In this document: piece by piece, positions 19,961-27,968 of the stretch
Position numbering within the stretch: position 1 is the first letter of the stretch
How the letters are laid out: each line of letters starts with the position of its first letter
Assembly: GCA_040220455.1 (NCBI GenBank)
Contig: JAVJUS010000018.1
Span: 1-64,000, forward strand
DNA: 64,000 nucleotides
DNA from: JAVJUS01 sp040220455
Lineage (GTDB): Bacteria; Pseudomonadota; Alphaproteobacteria; DSM-16000; Inquilinaceae
Reading direction: 5' to 3'
Notes under the pieces: generated by a model
Seen by the model: the letters and a program-made list of their open reading frames with translations, nothing else
Told to the model about the DNA's origin: nothing
Database searches by the model: none
Translations under genes and position numbers: made by a program

Positions 19961-20824
19961 TCAGGCCGCGGGCGGGAGAGCCTGGGTCGTCTCCTCGACC
20001 TCGTAGAAATCCGGGCGCACGTTGCTGTAGAGCGCCTTGCGAGCGAACTCGACCGACACGGCCGGGGCGTAGCCGTGCAGATGCGCCAGGATGCCGGCGC
20101 GGATGCACTGGAAGTACTTCTGCTCGGCGTCGTTGATGCTCTTGAGCTGGCTCGCCAGCGGGCCGATGAAGCCGTAGGACAGCCACACGCCCAGGAAGGT
20201 GCCGACCAGCGCGCCGCCGATCAGCTTGCCCAGCACCTCCGGCGGCTCGGTGATCGAGCCCATGGTCTTGATGACGCCCAGCACGGCGGCGACGATGCCC
20301 AGCGCCGGCAGCCCGTCGGCGACGGTCTGGATGGCGTTGGCCACGGCGCTGTGTTCGCCGTGTTGGGTCTCGATCTCCTCGTCCATCAGGTCCTCGAGCG
20401 TGTGCGGCTCCTCCGTGCCCAGCGTGATCAGGCGCAGGTAGTCGCACAGGAAGGTCATCGCCGCCTTGTTGGCGAGGATGCTCGGGTATTGCTGGAAGAG
20501 GGAGCTGTTCTGCGGGTCCTCGATATGCGGCTCGACCGCCAGCATGCCCTTGGTCTTGGCGAGCTTGAAGATCTGGTACTGCAGCGACAGCAGATCGAGA
20601 TAGGCCTTCTTCGTGTAGGGCGAGCCCTTGGCCGCGATGCCGACCGCCTTGGCCGTCCCCTTGAGCACCGTGGTCGAGTTCGCGATGACGAAGCCGCCTA
20701 GCGCCGCGCCGCAGATGATCACGACCTCGAAGGGCTGCCACAGGACGCCCAGCTTGCCGCCCATGGCGGCGTATCCGCCCAGTGTGCAGATGACGACGAG
20801 GATCGCGCCGACGGCGAGCAGCAT
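19961..20824 (-). CDS. motA: Flagellar stator protein MotA
   Basis: The stator subunit that pairs with MotB and contacts FliG. It is 287 residues, normal length, with four membrane helices. The N-terminal helices are MLLAVGAILVVICTLGGY and VVIICGAALGGFVIA, and the cytoplasmic loop carries charged residues (MTFLCDYLRLITLGTEEPHTLEDLMDEEIE). Helices 3 and 4 include ADGLPALGIVAAVLGVIKTMG with the conserved Pro, and GALVGTFLGVWLSYGFIGPLA. The ATG at 20824 has GGAG seven bases upstream; an upstream extension is open but looks non-coding. It forms a two-gene operon with motB. Confidence 0.95.
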   Translation of the reverse strand: MLLAVGAILVVICTLGGYAAMGGKLGVLWQPFEVVIICGAALGGFVIANSTTVLKGTAKAVGIAAKGSPYTKKAYLDLLSLQYQIFKLAKTKGMLAVEPHIEDPQNSSLFQQYPSILANKAAMTFLCDYLRLITLGTEEPHTLEDLMDEEIETQHGEHSAVANAIQTVADGLPALGIVAAVLGVIKTMGSITEPPEVLGKLIGGALVGTFLGVWLSYGFIGPLASQLKSINDAEQKYFQCIRAGILAHLHGYAPAVSVEFARKALYSNVRPDFYEVEETTQALPPAA

Positions 20825-21108
20825 CGAGGAGCTCCGAACGGTGACCAGCCCGTCGGGCGCCGGCCGCGGCCGGCCGTCGGGGCCTGGGAAAGGAGGCGGG
20901 GCCGTGGCGCACGACCGTCCCGCTACCGGTTCGAAGAGTGGCCCGTCATCGTTAAAGAACGGTTGACCGTCTGCCGGTCCGGGACGCGTGGGGCGTGCTC
21001 GGGGGTTGCCGTGGCGCCGCGCCGCCCGCATCTTCCGACGGTCCGACCGGGACGCCCGGCTGGCCCGCGCCGGCCCGGCCCGCCGCCCTCAGACCGATCC
21101 AGAGCGCC

Positions 21109-21618
21109 ATGACCGCCGTCCGGCCCGAAAGCTCCGAGCCCGCCGCCATCGACCCGGACAGCTTCCGGGCCGCCATGGGGCAGTTCGTCACGGGTGTCAC
21201 TGTCGCGACGGCCGACGGACCGGACGGGCCGGTCGGGATCACCGTCAACTCGCTGACCTCGGTGTCCCTGTCGCCGCCGCTGATCCTGTTCTGCCTGGAC
21301 CGGGGCGCGCGGACGCGGCCGGTCTTCGAAGCCGCGCCGGGTTTCGCGGTCAACATGCTCACCGCCGACCAGCAGTCGGTCTCCCGGCGATTCGCCCGCA
21401 ACCCCGCCGACTGGGACGGGCTGGAGGTGCGCACCGGGACGAGCGGCGCGCCGATCATCGCCGGAGCGCTCGCCGCGATGGACTGCCTGACCGAGGCGAT
21501 CCACGACGGCGGCGACCACATCATCCTGGTCGGCCGCGTCGTGGGCGTGGAGCGGGCCGACGGCGATCCGGCGCCGCTGGTCTATCACCGCGGCGGTTAT
21601 CGCCGGCTGGCGGAGTAG
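21109..21618 (+). CDS. Flavin reductase family protein (RutF/HpaC-like)
   Basis: A 169-residue flavin-reductase-like split-barrel protein. Conserved family pieces are FRAAMGQFVTGVTVATADGPDGPVGITVNSLTSVSLSPPLILFCLDRGART, FAVNMLT, and the C-terminal GGDHIILVGRVVGVE followed by PLVYHRGGYRRL. Such proteins use NAD(P)H to reduce FMN or FAD for a partner monooxygenase. No monooxygenase lies beside it, so its partner is unknown. The ATG at 21109 gives the usual family start, although only a weak AGAG lies before it. It is transcribed away from motA and converges on hemB. Confidence 0.85.
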   Translation: MTAVRPESSEPAAIDPDSFRAAMGQFVTGVTVATADGPDGPVGITVNSLTSVSLSPPLILFCLDRGARTRPVFEAAPGFAVNMLTADQQSVSRRFARNPADWDGLEVRTGTSGAPIIAGALAAMDCLTEAIHDGGDHIILVGRVVGVERADGDPAPLVYHRGGYRRLAE

Positions 21619-21720
21619 GGTAGTGGCGCCAGCTTCGCCGTCCGGGTGTGGGTCGGATGGAGAGCAGCGAAATCCGACGGTGCCCCGGCCGGGACGATGC
21701 CCGGACCGCTCTCGGCGCCT

Positions 21721-22731
21721 TTATCGGCCGAGCAGGCGAGCCGCCTCGACGGCGCCGTAGGTCAGCACGCCGTCGGCGCCGGCGCGCTTGAAGGCGCTCA
21801 GGGATTCGAGCAGCACCCGCTCCCAGTCGAGCCAACCATTGTCGGCGGCGGCGCGCAGCATCGCGTATTCGCCGGAGACGTTGTAGGCGAAGGTCGGCAC
21901 GCCGAAGGCGTCCTTCACCCGGCGCACGATGTCGAGATAGGGCAGGCCCGGCTTGACCATCACCATGTCCGCGCCCTCGGCGAGATCGAGGGCGACCTCC
22001 CTCAGCGCCTCCTCCGAATTGGCCGGGTCCATCTGGTAGGTCTTCTTGTCGCCCTTCAGCGCCGCGGTCGAGCCGATGGCGTCGCGGAACGGGCCGTAGA
22101 AGGCCGAGGCGTACTTCGCCGAATAGGCCATCAGCCGGGTGTCCCGGTGGCCCTCGCCGTCGAGCGCCGCGCGAATCGCGCCGATGCGCCCGTCCATCAT
22201 GTCGGAGGGCGCGATGACGTCCGCGCCGGCAGCGGCCTGGACGAGCGCCTGGTCGATCAGCACCTCGACCGTCTCGTCGTTGAGGATCCGGCCGTCGCGC
22301 AGCAGGCCGTCATGGCCATGGCTGGTGAACGGGTCGAGCGCGACATCGGCGACGATGCCGACATCGGGGTGGGCGTCCTTGAGCGCCCGGATGGCCCGGC
22401 ACATCAGGTTGTCCGGGTTGCGCGCCTCCGCGGCGTCGTCGGACCGCCGCGCCGCGTCGACCTGCGGGAACAGCGCGATCGCCGGAATGCCGAGCCCCTT
22501 CGCCTCGCCGACGGCCCTGGCGGCGAGATCTATGCTGAGCCGGTCCACGCCGGGCATGGAGGCGACCGGCTCGCGCACGCCGTCGCCCTCGACCACGAAA
22601 ATCGGCCAGATCAGGTCGTCCGGCGTCAGCCGCGTCTCGGCGACGAGCCGGCGCGTCCAGGCGTCGGCGCGGTTGCGGCGGGGCCGGGTGGTCGGGAAGC
22701 GGCCGGGATGGGGATGCTCTGGGGCGGCCAT
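21721..22731 (-). CDS. hemB: Delta-aminolevulinic acid dehydratase
   Basis: Condenses two 5-aminolevulinate molecules to porphobilinogen in heme synthesis. The 336-residue protein has both active-site lysines, Lys206 in YSAKYASAFYGPFRDA and the Schiff-base Lys260 in MVMVKPGLPYLD. The N-terminal arm contains RPRRNRADAWTRRLV. Where zinc enzymes have a three-cysteine cluster, this protein reads DVALDPFTSHGHDG, with Asp in place of the cysteines. That is the magnesium-type site typical of alphaproteobacteria and plants. The ATG at 22731 was chosen over an upstream in-frame ATG because homologues begin near here. Confidence 0.96.
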   Translation of the reverse strand: MAAPEHPHPGRFPTTRPRRNRADAWTRRLVAETRLTPDDLIWPIFVVEGDGVREPVASMPGVDRLSIDLAARAVGEAKGLGIPAIALFPQVDAARRSDDAAEARNPDNLMCRAIRALKDAHPDVGIVADVALDPFTSHGHDGLLRDGRILNDETVEVLIDQALVQAAAGADVIAPSDMMDGRIGAIRAALDGEGHRDTRLMAYSAKYASAFYGPFRDAIGSTAALKGDKKTYQMDPANSEEALREVALDLAEGADMVMVKPGLPYLDIVRRVKDAFGVPTFAYNVSGEYAMLRAAADNGWLDWERVLLESLSAFKRAGADGVLTYGAVEAARLLGR

Positions 22732-22886
22732 GGCGCGGTCTCGGCTCCGGGTTCGCGGCGGATTCGCCCGGCAGGATAGGGCGAGCCGGCGGCGGTATCC
22801 AGCCGGCCGCCGCACGAATTGACGGCCCCGCGCCGCCCGTTATGATCGCGGCCGCTGTCGATTTCTTGCGCCCGGGGTGTGGCCGG

Positions 22887-24026
22887 ATGGATTTCGAGCT
22901 CGACGACGACCAGAAGGCGTTCCGCAATACCGCGCGCGCCTTCGCCGAGGCCGAGATGGCGCCCCACGCCGCGGCCTGGGACGAGGGCTCGGTCTTCCCG
23001 GTCGAGGTGCTGCGCGCCGCCGCCGATCTGGGGTTCGCCGCGCTCTATTGCGGGGAGGCGCATGGCGGCGTCGGGCTGGGCCGGCTCGACGCGACGATCG
23101 TGTTCGAGGAGCTGGCCGCGGCCTGCCCCTCGACCGCCGCCTACATCTCCATCCACAACATGGCGTCGTGGATGATCGATCGGTACGGCGACGACGAGCA
23201 GCGCGCCCGGTTCCTGCCCGATCTCGCCACCATGGCGCGCTTCGCGAGCTACTGCCTGACCGAGCCGGGGGCCGGGTCCGACGCCGCCTCGCTCAAGACC
23301 CGGGCGGTGCGCGACGGCGACGACTACGTGCTCGACGGCGCCAAGGCCTTCATCTCCGGCGGATCGACCTCCGACGTCTATGTCGTCATGGCCCGCACCG
23401 GCGAGGCCGGGCCCAAGGGCATCTCGACCTTCGTGGTGGAAAAGGACAGCCCCGGGCTGAGCTTCGGGCAGAAGGAGCGCAAGCTCGGCTGGAACAGCCA
23501 GCCGACCGCGGCCGTGATCCTCGAGGGCTGCCGCGTGCCGGCGCGCAACCGGCTGTCGGACGAGGGGCAGGGGTTCCGCATCGCGATGAGCGGCCTCGAC
23601 GGCGGCCGGCTCAACATCGCCGCCTGCTCGATCGGCGGCGCTCGGTTCTGTCTGGAGACGGCCCGCGACTATGCCCGGGAGCGTCGGCAGTTCGACCGGC
23701 CAATCGCGGATTTCCAGGCCATCCAGTTCAAGCTGGCCGACATGGCGACCGAGCTCGAGGCCTCCCGGCTGATGGTGCGCCGGGCCGCGGCGGCGCTCGA
23801 CGCCGGCGATCCGGAGGCGACGATGCACTGCGCCATGGCCAAGCGCTTCGCGACCGACGCCGGCTTCCGGATCGTCGACGAGGCGCTGCAGATCCACGGC
23901 GGCTACGGCTATATCAAGGATTATCCGATCGAGCGCTATTTGCGCGATCTCCGGGTCCACCGCATCCTCGAAGGCACCAACGAGATCATGCGCCTGATCG
24001 TCTCCCGCCGCCTGCTCGCCGATTGA
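22887..24026 (+). CDS. Acyl-CoA dehydrogenase, probable isobutyryl-CoA dehydrogenase
   Basis: An FAD-dependent acyl-CoA dehydrogenase of 379 residues. Family motifs are YCLTEPGAGSDAASLKTRA (FAD and substrate binding), GFRIAMSGLDGGRLNIAACSIG, QIHGGYGYIKDYPIERYLRDLRVHRILEGTNEIMRLI, with the catalytic base Glu362. The sequence is of the isobutyryl/short-branched type. With the two following genes it forms a valine-degradation set, so isobutyryl-CoA is the likely substrate; other short branched acyl-CoAs cannot be excluded. The ATG at 22887 (MDFELDDDQKAF) matches the family N-terminus, though its ribosome binding site is weak and an in-frame ATG at 22842 exists. It is divergent from hemB. Confidence 0.88.
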   Translation: MDFELDDDQKAFRNTARAFAEAEMAPHAAAWDEGSVFPVEVLRAAADLGFAALYCGEAHGGVGLGRLDATIVFEELAAACPSTAAYISIHNMASWMIDRYGDDEQRARFLPDLATMARFASYCLTEPGAGSDAASLKTRAVRDGDDYVLDGAKAFISGGSTSDVYVVMARTGEAGPKGISTFVVEKDSPGLSFGQKERKLGWNSQPTAAVILEGCRVPARNRLSDEGQGFRIAMSGLDGGRLNIAACSIGGARFCLETARDYARERRQFDRPIADFQAIQFKLADMATELEASRLMVRRAAAALDAGDPEATMHCAMAKRFATDAGFRIVDEALQIHGGYGYIKDYPIERYLRDLRVHRILEGTNEIMRLIVSRRLLAD

Positions 24027-24087
24027 CCGCCCGCCCGCCGCCGCGGGCTTCAGAGACCTCTTGTCGCTCCGCCACCGGGAACCCTCC

Positions 24088-25158
24088 ATGACCGAGGACG
24101 TGCTGTTCGAGACCCGTGGCCCGATCGGGCTGATCACGCTCAACCGGCCGAAGGCGCTCAACGCCCTCAACCTGGCGATGATCGACGCGATGTCGGCCAG
24201 GCTGGTCGCCTGGGCGGCCGATCCGGCGATCGCCGCGGTCGTCGTGCGCGGGGCGGGCGACCGCGGCTTCTGCGCCGGCGGCGACCTGCGCGCCGTCTAC
24301 GAGGCGGGCGAGCGCGCGGCCCGCTTTGCGATCGACGAGCCGGAGCGGGACTTCTTCCGCAAGGAGTACGTCTACAACTGGCGCATCCACCACTTTCCCA
24401 AGCCCTATGTCGCGCTGATCGACGGCATCACCATGGGCGGCGGGGTCGGCGCCTCGGTCCACGGCTCCCACCGGGTGGCGGGCGAAAAGCTGGTCTTCGC
24501 CATGCCGGAGACCGCGATCGGGTTCTTTCCCGACGTCGGCGGCTCGTGGTTCCTCAACCGCTGCCCGGGGGAGACCGGGACCTATGCCGCGCTGACGGGG
24601 GCGCGGCTCGGCGTCGCCGATGCCCTTCATCTGGGCATCGCGACGGATCACGTGCCCGGCGAGCGGTTCGAGGCGCTGATCGACGCGCTGGCGGCCGCCG
24701 ACTACTCGGGCGACGCGAGGGCCGCGGTGGACGGCGTGATCGCCGGGTTCCGCGCGGATGCCGGCGCCGCCACCCTGCCTGAGCACCGCGCGGCGATCGA
24801 CGCGGCCTTCGGCCATGACAGGATGGAAGCGATCCTGGGCGCGCTGGCCGCCGACGGCTCGCCCTGGGCGGCGGAGACGGCCGAGACCCTTGCGGGCAAG
24901 TCGCCGACCTCGCTCAAGGTCTCGCTGGCCCAGCTCCGGCGTGGGCGCGGGCTCGCCTATGACGATTGCGTCACGATGGAATACCGCATGTCCCAGGCGT
25001 TCCTGCGCGGCCACGACCTGTTCGAGGGCATCCGCGCGATCGTCGTGGACAAGGACCGCAACGCCGCGTGGGATCCGCCGGACCTCTCCGGCGTCGACGA
25101 CGCCACGGTCGCCGCCTATTTCGAGCCCGGCGAGGCGGAGGACCTGATTCCCCGGTAG
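24088..25158 (+). CDS. 3-Hydroxyisobutyryl-CoA hydrolase (enoyl-CoA hydratase family)
   Basis: A crotonase-fold hydrolase of 356 residues. It is longer than ordinary enoyl-CoA hydratases and matches 3-hydroxyisobutyryl-CoA hydrolase. Signatures are LNRPKALNALNLAMI, GFCAGGDLRAVYEAG, DGITMGGGVGASVHGSHRVAGE, and the catalytic stretch MPETAIGFFPDVGGSWFLNR. The C-terminal DDCVTMEYRMSQAFLRGHDLFEGIRAIVVDKDRNAAWDPP is diagnostic of this subfamily. It frees 3-hydroxyisobutyrate from CoA in valine breakdown, before the dehydrogenase encoded next. It lies 61 bases after the acyl-CoA dehydrogenase. Confidence 0.92.
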   Translation: MTEDVLFETRGPIGLITLNRPKALNALNLAMIDAMSARLVAWAADPAIAAVVVRGAGDRGFCAGGDLRAVYEAGERAARFAIDEPERDFFRKEYVYNWRIHHFPKPYVALIDGITMGGGVGASVHGSHRVAGEKLVFAMPETAIGFFPDVGGSWFLNRCPGETGTYAALTGARLGVADALHLGIATDHVPGERFEALIDALAAADYSGDARAAVDGVIAGFRADAGAATLPEHRAAIDAAFGHDRMEAILGALAADGSPWAAETAETLAGKSPTSLKVSLAQLRRGRGLAYDDCVTMEYRMSQAFLRGHDLFEGIRAIVVDKDRNAAWDPPDLSGVDDATVAAYFEPGEAEDLIPR

Positions 25159-25249
25159 CGCGCCGCGGCCGGGCGTGGCGCGGCGTGCGCCGATCGACCC
25201 GGACGCCGTCGCCAACAAGACACGAAGACACCACGGCAGGAGGAGCGCC

Positions 25250-26176
25250 ATGGCCACGATCGCCTTCATCGGACTGGGCAATATGGGCCGGCCCATGGCC
25301 CGCAACCTCGCCAAGGCCGGGCATGCCGTTCGCGGCTGGGACCTGGCGCCCGCCAACCGGGAGGCGGCGGCCGGCGACGGGCTGGTGATCGCCGACGACC
25401 AGGCCGACGCGCTCGTCGGGGCCGAGGCGGTGATCACCATGCTGCCGGCCGGCGCCCATGTCCGGGCGGTCTATCTGGGCGCGGACGGCGAGGGGGAGGG
25501 CGGCGGCGTGCTCGGCCGGGTCGACGGCCGGCCGCTGCTGATCGACTGCTCGACCATCGACGTCGACACGAGCCGCGCGGTCAACGCCGCGGCGGCCGAG
25601 TCGGGCCTCGCCATGCTGGACGCGCCGGTCTCCGGCGGGGTCGGCGGCGCCGACGCGGGCACGCTCACCTTCATGGTCGGCGGCGAGGAAGAGGCCTTCG
25701 AGTGCGCCCGCCCGATCCTCGAGACGATGGCCAAGACCATCGTCCATGCCGGCCCCGCCGGAGCCGGCCAGGCGGCCAAGGTCTGCAACAACCTGATGCT
25801 GGGCATCCAGATGCTGTCGGTCTGCGAGGCCTTCGCCCTGGCCGACCGGCTCGGGCTCGATCGGGAGAAGCTGTTCGAGGTCTCGTCCAAGGCGTCCGGA
25901 CAGTGCTGGTCGCTGACCACCTACTGCCCGGTTCCGGGACCCGTGCCGACCTCGCCGGCCAACCGGGACTACGCGCCCGGCTTCACCGCCGCCATGATGC
26001 TCAAGGACCTGCGCCTGGCGGAGGGCGCGGCGGGCGCCAAGGGTGCGGCTTCGCCGCTGGGCGCCGCCGCGGCCGCGCTCTACCAGCTCCACGTCAATGC
26101 CGGCGGCGGCGATCGCGACTTTTCCGGCATCTTCGAGTTGATCGCGCGCGGTAACGGCGGCGACGCGGCCAAGTGA
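25250..26176 (+). CDS. mmsB: 3-Hydroxyisobutyrate dehydrogenase
   Basis: An NAD(P)-dependent beta-hydroxyacid dehydrogenase of 308 residues that oxidises 3-hydroxyisobutyrate to methylmalonate semialdehyde. It has the N-terminal Rossmann motif IAFIGLGNMGRPMARNL, substrate motif DAPVSGGVGGADAGTLTFMVGG, catalytic Lys177 in GQAAKVCNNLMLG, and the C-terminal helical domain with SSKASGQCWSL and APGFTAAMMLKDLRLA, typical of MmsB rather than tartronate semialdehyde reductase. The ribosome binding site CAGGAGGAG is strong. It is the third gene of the valine set. mmsA, the methacrylyl-CoA hydratase and the branched-chain oxo-acid dehydrogenase genes are not nearby. Confidence 0.93.
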   Translation: MATIAFIGLGNMGRPMARNLAKAGHAVRGWDLAPANREAAAGDGLVIADDQADALVGAEAVITMLPAGAHVRAVYLGADGEGEGGGVLGRVDGRPLLIDCSTIDVDTSRAVNAAAAESGLAMLDAPVSGGVGGADAGTLTFMVGGEEEAFECARPILETMAKTIVHAGPAGAGQAAKVCNNLMLGIQMLSVCEAFALADRLGLDREKLFEVSSKASGQCWSLTTYCPVPGPVPTSPANRDYAPGFTAAMMLKDLRLAEGAAGAKGAASPLGAAAAALYQLHVNAGGGDRDFSGIFELIARGNGGDAAK

Positions 26177-26305
26177 CGCCGGCCGGTCGCGGCCGTCTCG
26201 TCCCGCAACCCTCGATTAAGCATTTCGCGGCTATTACCGGGGAGGGGCTGGCGTCGTGCGCGTCGCGCGGCCCGGACAGTCCCCGCTGCCGCGACGGAGG
26301 TCCTT

Positions 26306-26779
26306 TTGGCGCACCCGTACTACCGTACGATCTTCCTGATCGAGAGGCTCCACCGCTACTTCCTCGAAGTGGTCAAGGCGGAGCTGGATCGCCGCGGCGT
26401 CGAGGACATCAACAATGTCCAGGCGCTCATTCTCTACAATATCGGGGAGAGCGAGCTGACGGTCGGCGAGCTGACCGCCCACGGCTATTATCTGGGCTCG
26501 AACGTCTCCTACAACGTCCGCCGGATGACGGAGAACGGCTACCTGGAGCAGCACCGCTCGCCCCACGACCGGCGGTCGGTTCGCGTGCGCGCTTCGGCCA
26601 AGGGGCTGGAGACGGCGAAGGTCCTGGGCGCGGTCTTCGACCAGCACGTCACCGCGATGGAGGGCACACGCCTGACCGAAGACGGGCTCGCCGGCGTCAA
26701 CGAGACGATGGCCTCGCTCGAGCGGTTCTGGGCGGGGCGGCTCGCTCTGCCGGCGACCATGCTGAGCGGCGCGGAATAG
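26306..26779 (+). CDS. ldtR: MarR-type winged-helix regulator, LdtR-like
   Basis: A 157-residue winged-helix DNA-binding protein. The segments DINNVQALILYNIGESELTVGEL, HGYYLGSNVSYNVRRMTENGYL and HRSPHDRRSVRVRASAKG form the wHTH and closely resemble LdtR of Liberibacter and rhizobia, a MarR-family regulator of L,D-transpeptidase and stress genes (recollection of the family). The start is TTG with GGAGG five bases upstream. No transpeptidase gene is adjacent. The next gene begins seven bases after its stop, so both are probably one transcript. Confidence 0.8.
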   Translation: MAHPYYRTIFLIERLHRYFLEVVKAELDRRGVEDINNVQALILYNIGESELTVGELTAHGYYLGSNVSYNVRRMTENGYLEQHRSPHDRRSVRVRASAKGLETAKVLGAVFDQHVTAMEGTRLTEDGLAGVNETMASLERFWAGRLALPATMLSGAE

Positions 26780-26785
26780 GCGGCC

Positions 26786-27058
26786 ATGGCCGCGAGCGTC
26801 GATCCCGACGAGGTGCTCCTGGAATTCCGGCGCATCGGCGCCGCCGTCAAGGTGACGGCGGTGGATCCCCGCACGCTCGTGGAGGTGTCGATCGTCGGCC
26901 CGGCGGCGGCCGGGGAATCCGTTCTTACCCGCAATGCCATCGCCAAGCTCGACCGCGCGCTCGAGCGACGCCGGCAGGAGGCGGAGACCCACCGTCCGGC
27001 GTCCCCGGGTGGCGGAATCGGCGATCGTCCTTCCGGGACGCTGGATCGCCGCGCCTGA
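26786..27058 (+). CDS. Small conserved protein, DUF6898-like
   Basis: A 90-residue protein with no signal peptide or membrane segment. The first 60 residues (DEVLLEFRRIGAAVKVTAVDP, then TLVEVSIVGPAAAGESVLTRNAIAKLDRAL) match, as I recall it, a small conserved family of Rhodospirillales proteins (DUF6898). The last 25 residues are low-complexity and probably disordered. The function is unknown. It follows the LdtR-like gene by seven bases and is probably expressed with it. Confidence 0.75.
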   Translation: MAASVDPDEVLLEFRRIGAAVKVTAVDPRTLVEVSIVGPAAAGESVLTRNAIAKLDRALERRRQEAETHRPASPGGGIGDRPSGTLDRRA

Positions 27059-27090
27059 TCCGGTCACGACCGATATGGTTCCCGGTTCCG

Positions 27091-27134
27091 CTAGAGCATC
27101 CTGCGCCCGAACGGGCGCAGACAAGATGCTCTAG
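27091..27134. repeat. Nested palindromic element, GAGCATC type
   Basis: The outer arms CTAGAGCATC and GATGCTCTAG (10/10) enclose the inner arms CTGCGCCCG and CGGGCGCAG (9/9), with loop AA and a one-sided ACAA bulge, giving a nearly perfect 19-base-pair hairpin. It lies in the convergent gap between the DUF6898-like gene and mucR. The ends resemble intergenic palindromic repeats found in other alphaproteobacteria (recollection). It may also act as a terminator, though no T-run follows. Confidence 0.8.
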
Positions 27135-27147
27135 GTTGTTGAAGATA

Positions 27148-27194
27148 GGGCAATTTTTTCCGAACTGATGATTCCATCAGTTCCGAAATTGCCC
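27148..27194. repeat. Second palindromic element, GGGCAATTT type
   Basis: GGGCAATTTTTTCCGAACTGATG and CATCAGTTCCGAAATTGCCC are imperfect inverted arms around ATTC. Pairing breaks only at one mismatch and a three-base A/T length difference. It lies 13 bases from the preceding element, so the two probably form one composite insertion. Confidence 0.75.
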
Positions 27195-27503
27195 TCGACG
27201 AATTCGGGCCGTCGGACATCCGGGTGGCCGCATATTCTCTCGCCCACGCATCAGATGATGCCGACCCGGCGATCCTCTCGACCCGGCCCGCGCCGGTCTC
27301 TACAGCGCGCACCGCAGCGGGCGCCGCCCGAGATGCGGCCGAGAATCGGGCATAGAAAGCGTAAGACGAAAAGGGCGCAGCGAACGATCCCCGGAGGCCG
27401 GAGCGTTCCGGTTCGGCGATCCGGCCGGGGCGCCCGTCGCGGCGGGGGGAGGGGGGCGACGAACGGATGCGGCCGCGCGCGAACCGGTGCTCGCCGGTCG
27501 GGT
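27195..27503. other. Convergent gap before mucR 3' end
   Basis: 309 bases beyond the palindromic pair. I see no credible gene, promoter or T-tailed hairpin. The sequence is G+C-rich, with a purine-rich run near 27441-27465. Confidence 0.5.
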
Positions 27504-27968
27504 TCAGCTCTTCGAGGCCGTGGTGCGCTTGCGCCGGCCCGTGCCCCGCGCCCGCTTGCCGAGCCCGATCTTCTTGGCGAACTCGGAGCGCTGCGCCGCA
27601 TAGTTCGGCGCCACCATCGGATAGTCGGGCGGAAGGTTCCACTTCGCCCGATATTCATCAGGGGTCATGTTGTAGGTGGTGCGAAGATGCCGCTTGAGCA
27701 TCTTCAACTTCTTGCCGTCCTCCAAGCACACGATGTGATCGGGCTGGACGGAACGGCGGATCGGAACGGCCGGCTTTTGCGGCTGCTCCGGCTGGGCCGG
27801 CTTCGCCGTTTCGACGGTCTTGAGCGAGTCGTGCACCGACGCGATGAGATCGCCCAACTGGTCGGCCGGTGTGGGGTTGTTGCCTACGTAAGACGCCACG
27901 ATCTGAGCCGTCATCCGCAACAAATCGGCATTCGTGACCGACGCGGTATCCTCTTGTGCTTCCGTCAT
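27504..27968 (-). CDS. mucR: MucR/Ros-family transcriptional regulator with reduced zinc site
   Basis: A 154-residue MucR/Ros family DNA-binding protein. The N-terminal region (TNADLLRMTAQIVASYVGNN, then LGDLIASVHDSL) is the oligomerisation part. The DNA-binding domain is VCLEDGKKLKMLKRHLRTTYNMTPDEYRAKWNLPPDYPMVAPNYAAQRSEFAKKIGLG. In Ros the zinc ligands are C-x2-C-x9-H-x4-H. Here Cys81 and His94 remain, but the second Cys is Asp84 and the second His is Tyr99, as in some Mesorhizobium homologues reported to fold without zinc. The C-terminus is Lys/Arg-rich. MucR proteins usually bind AT-rich sites, repress surface and motility genes, and autoregulate. AGGA lies seven bases before the ATG. Confidence 0.92.
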   Translation of the reverse strand: MTEAQEDTASVTNADLLRMTAQIVASYVGNNPTPADQLGDLIASVHDSLKTVETAKPAQPEQPQKPAVPIRRSVQPDHIVCLEDGKKLKMLKRHLRTTYNMTPDEYRAKWNLPPDYPMVAPNYAAQRSEFAKKIGLGKRARGTGRRKRTTASKS

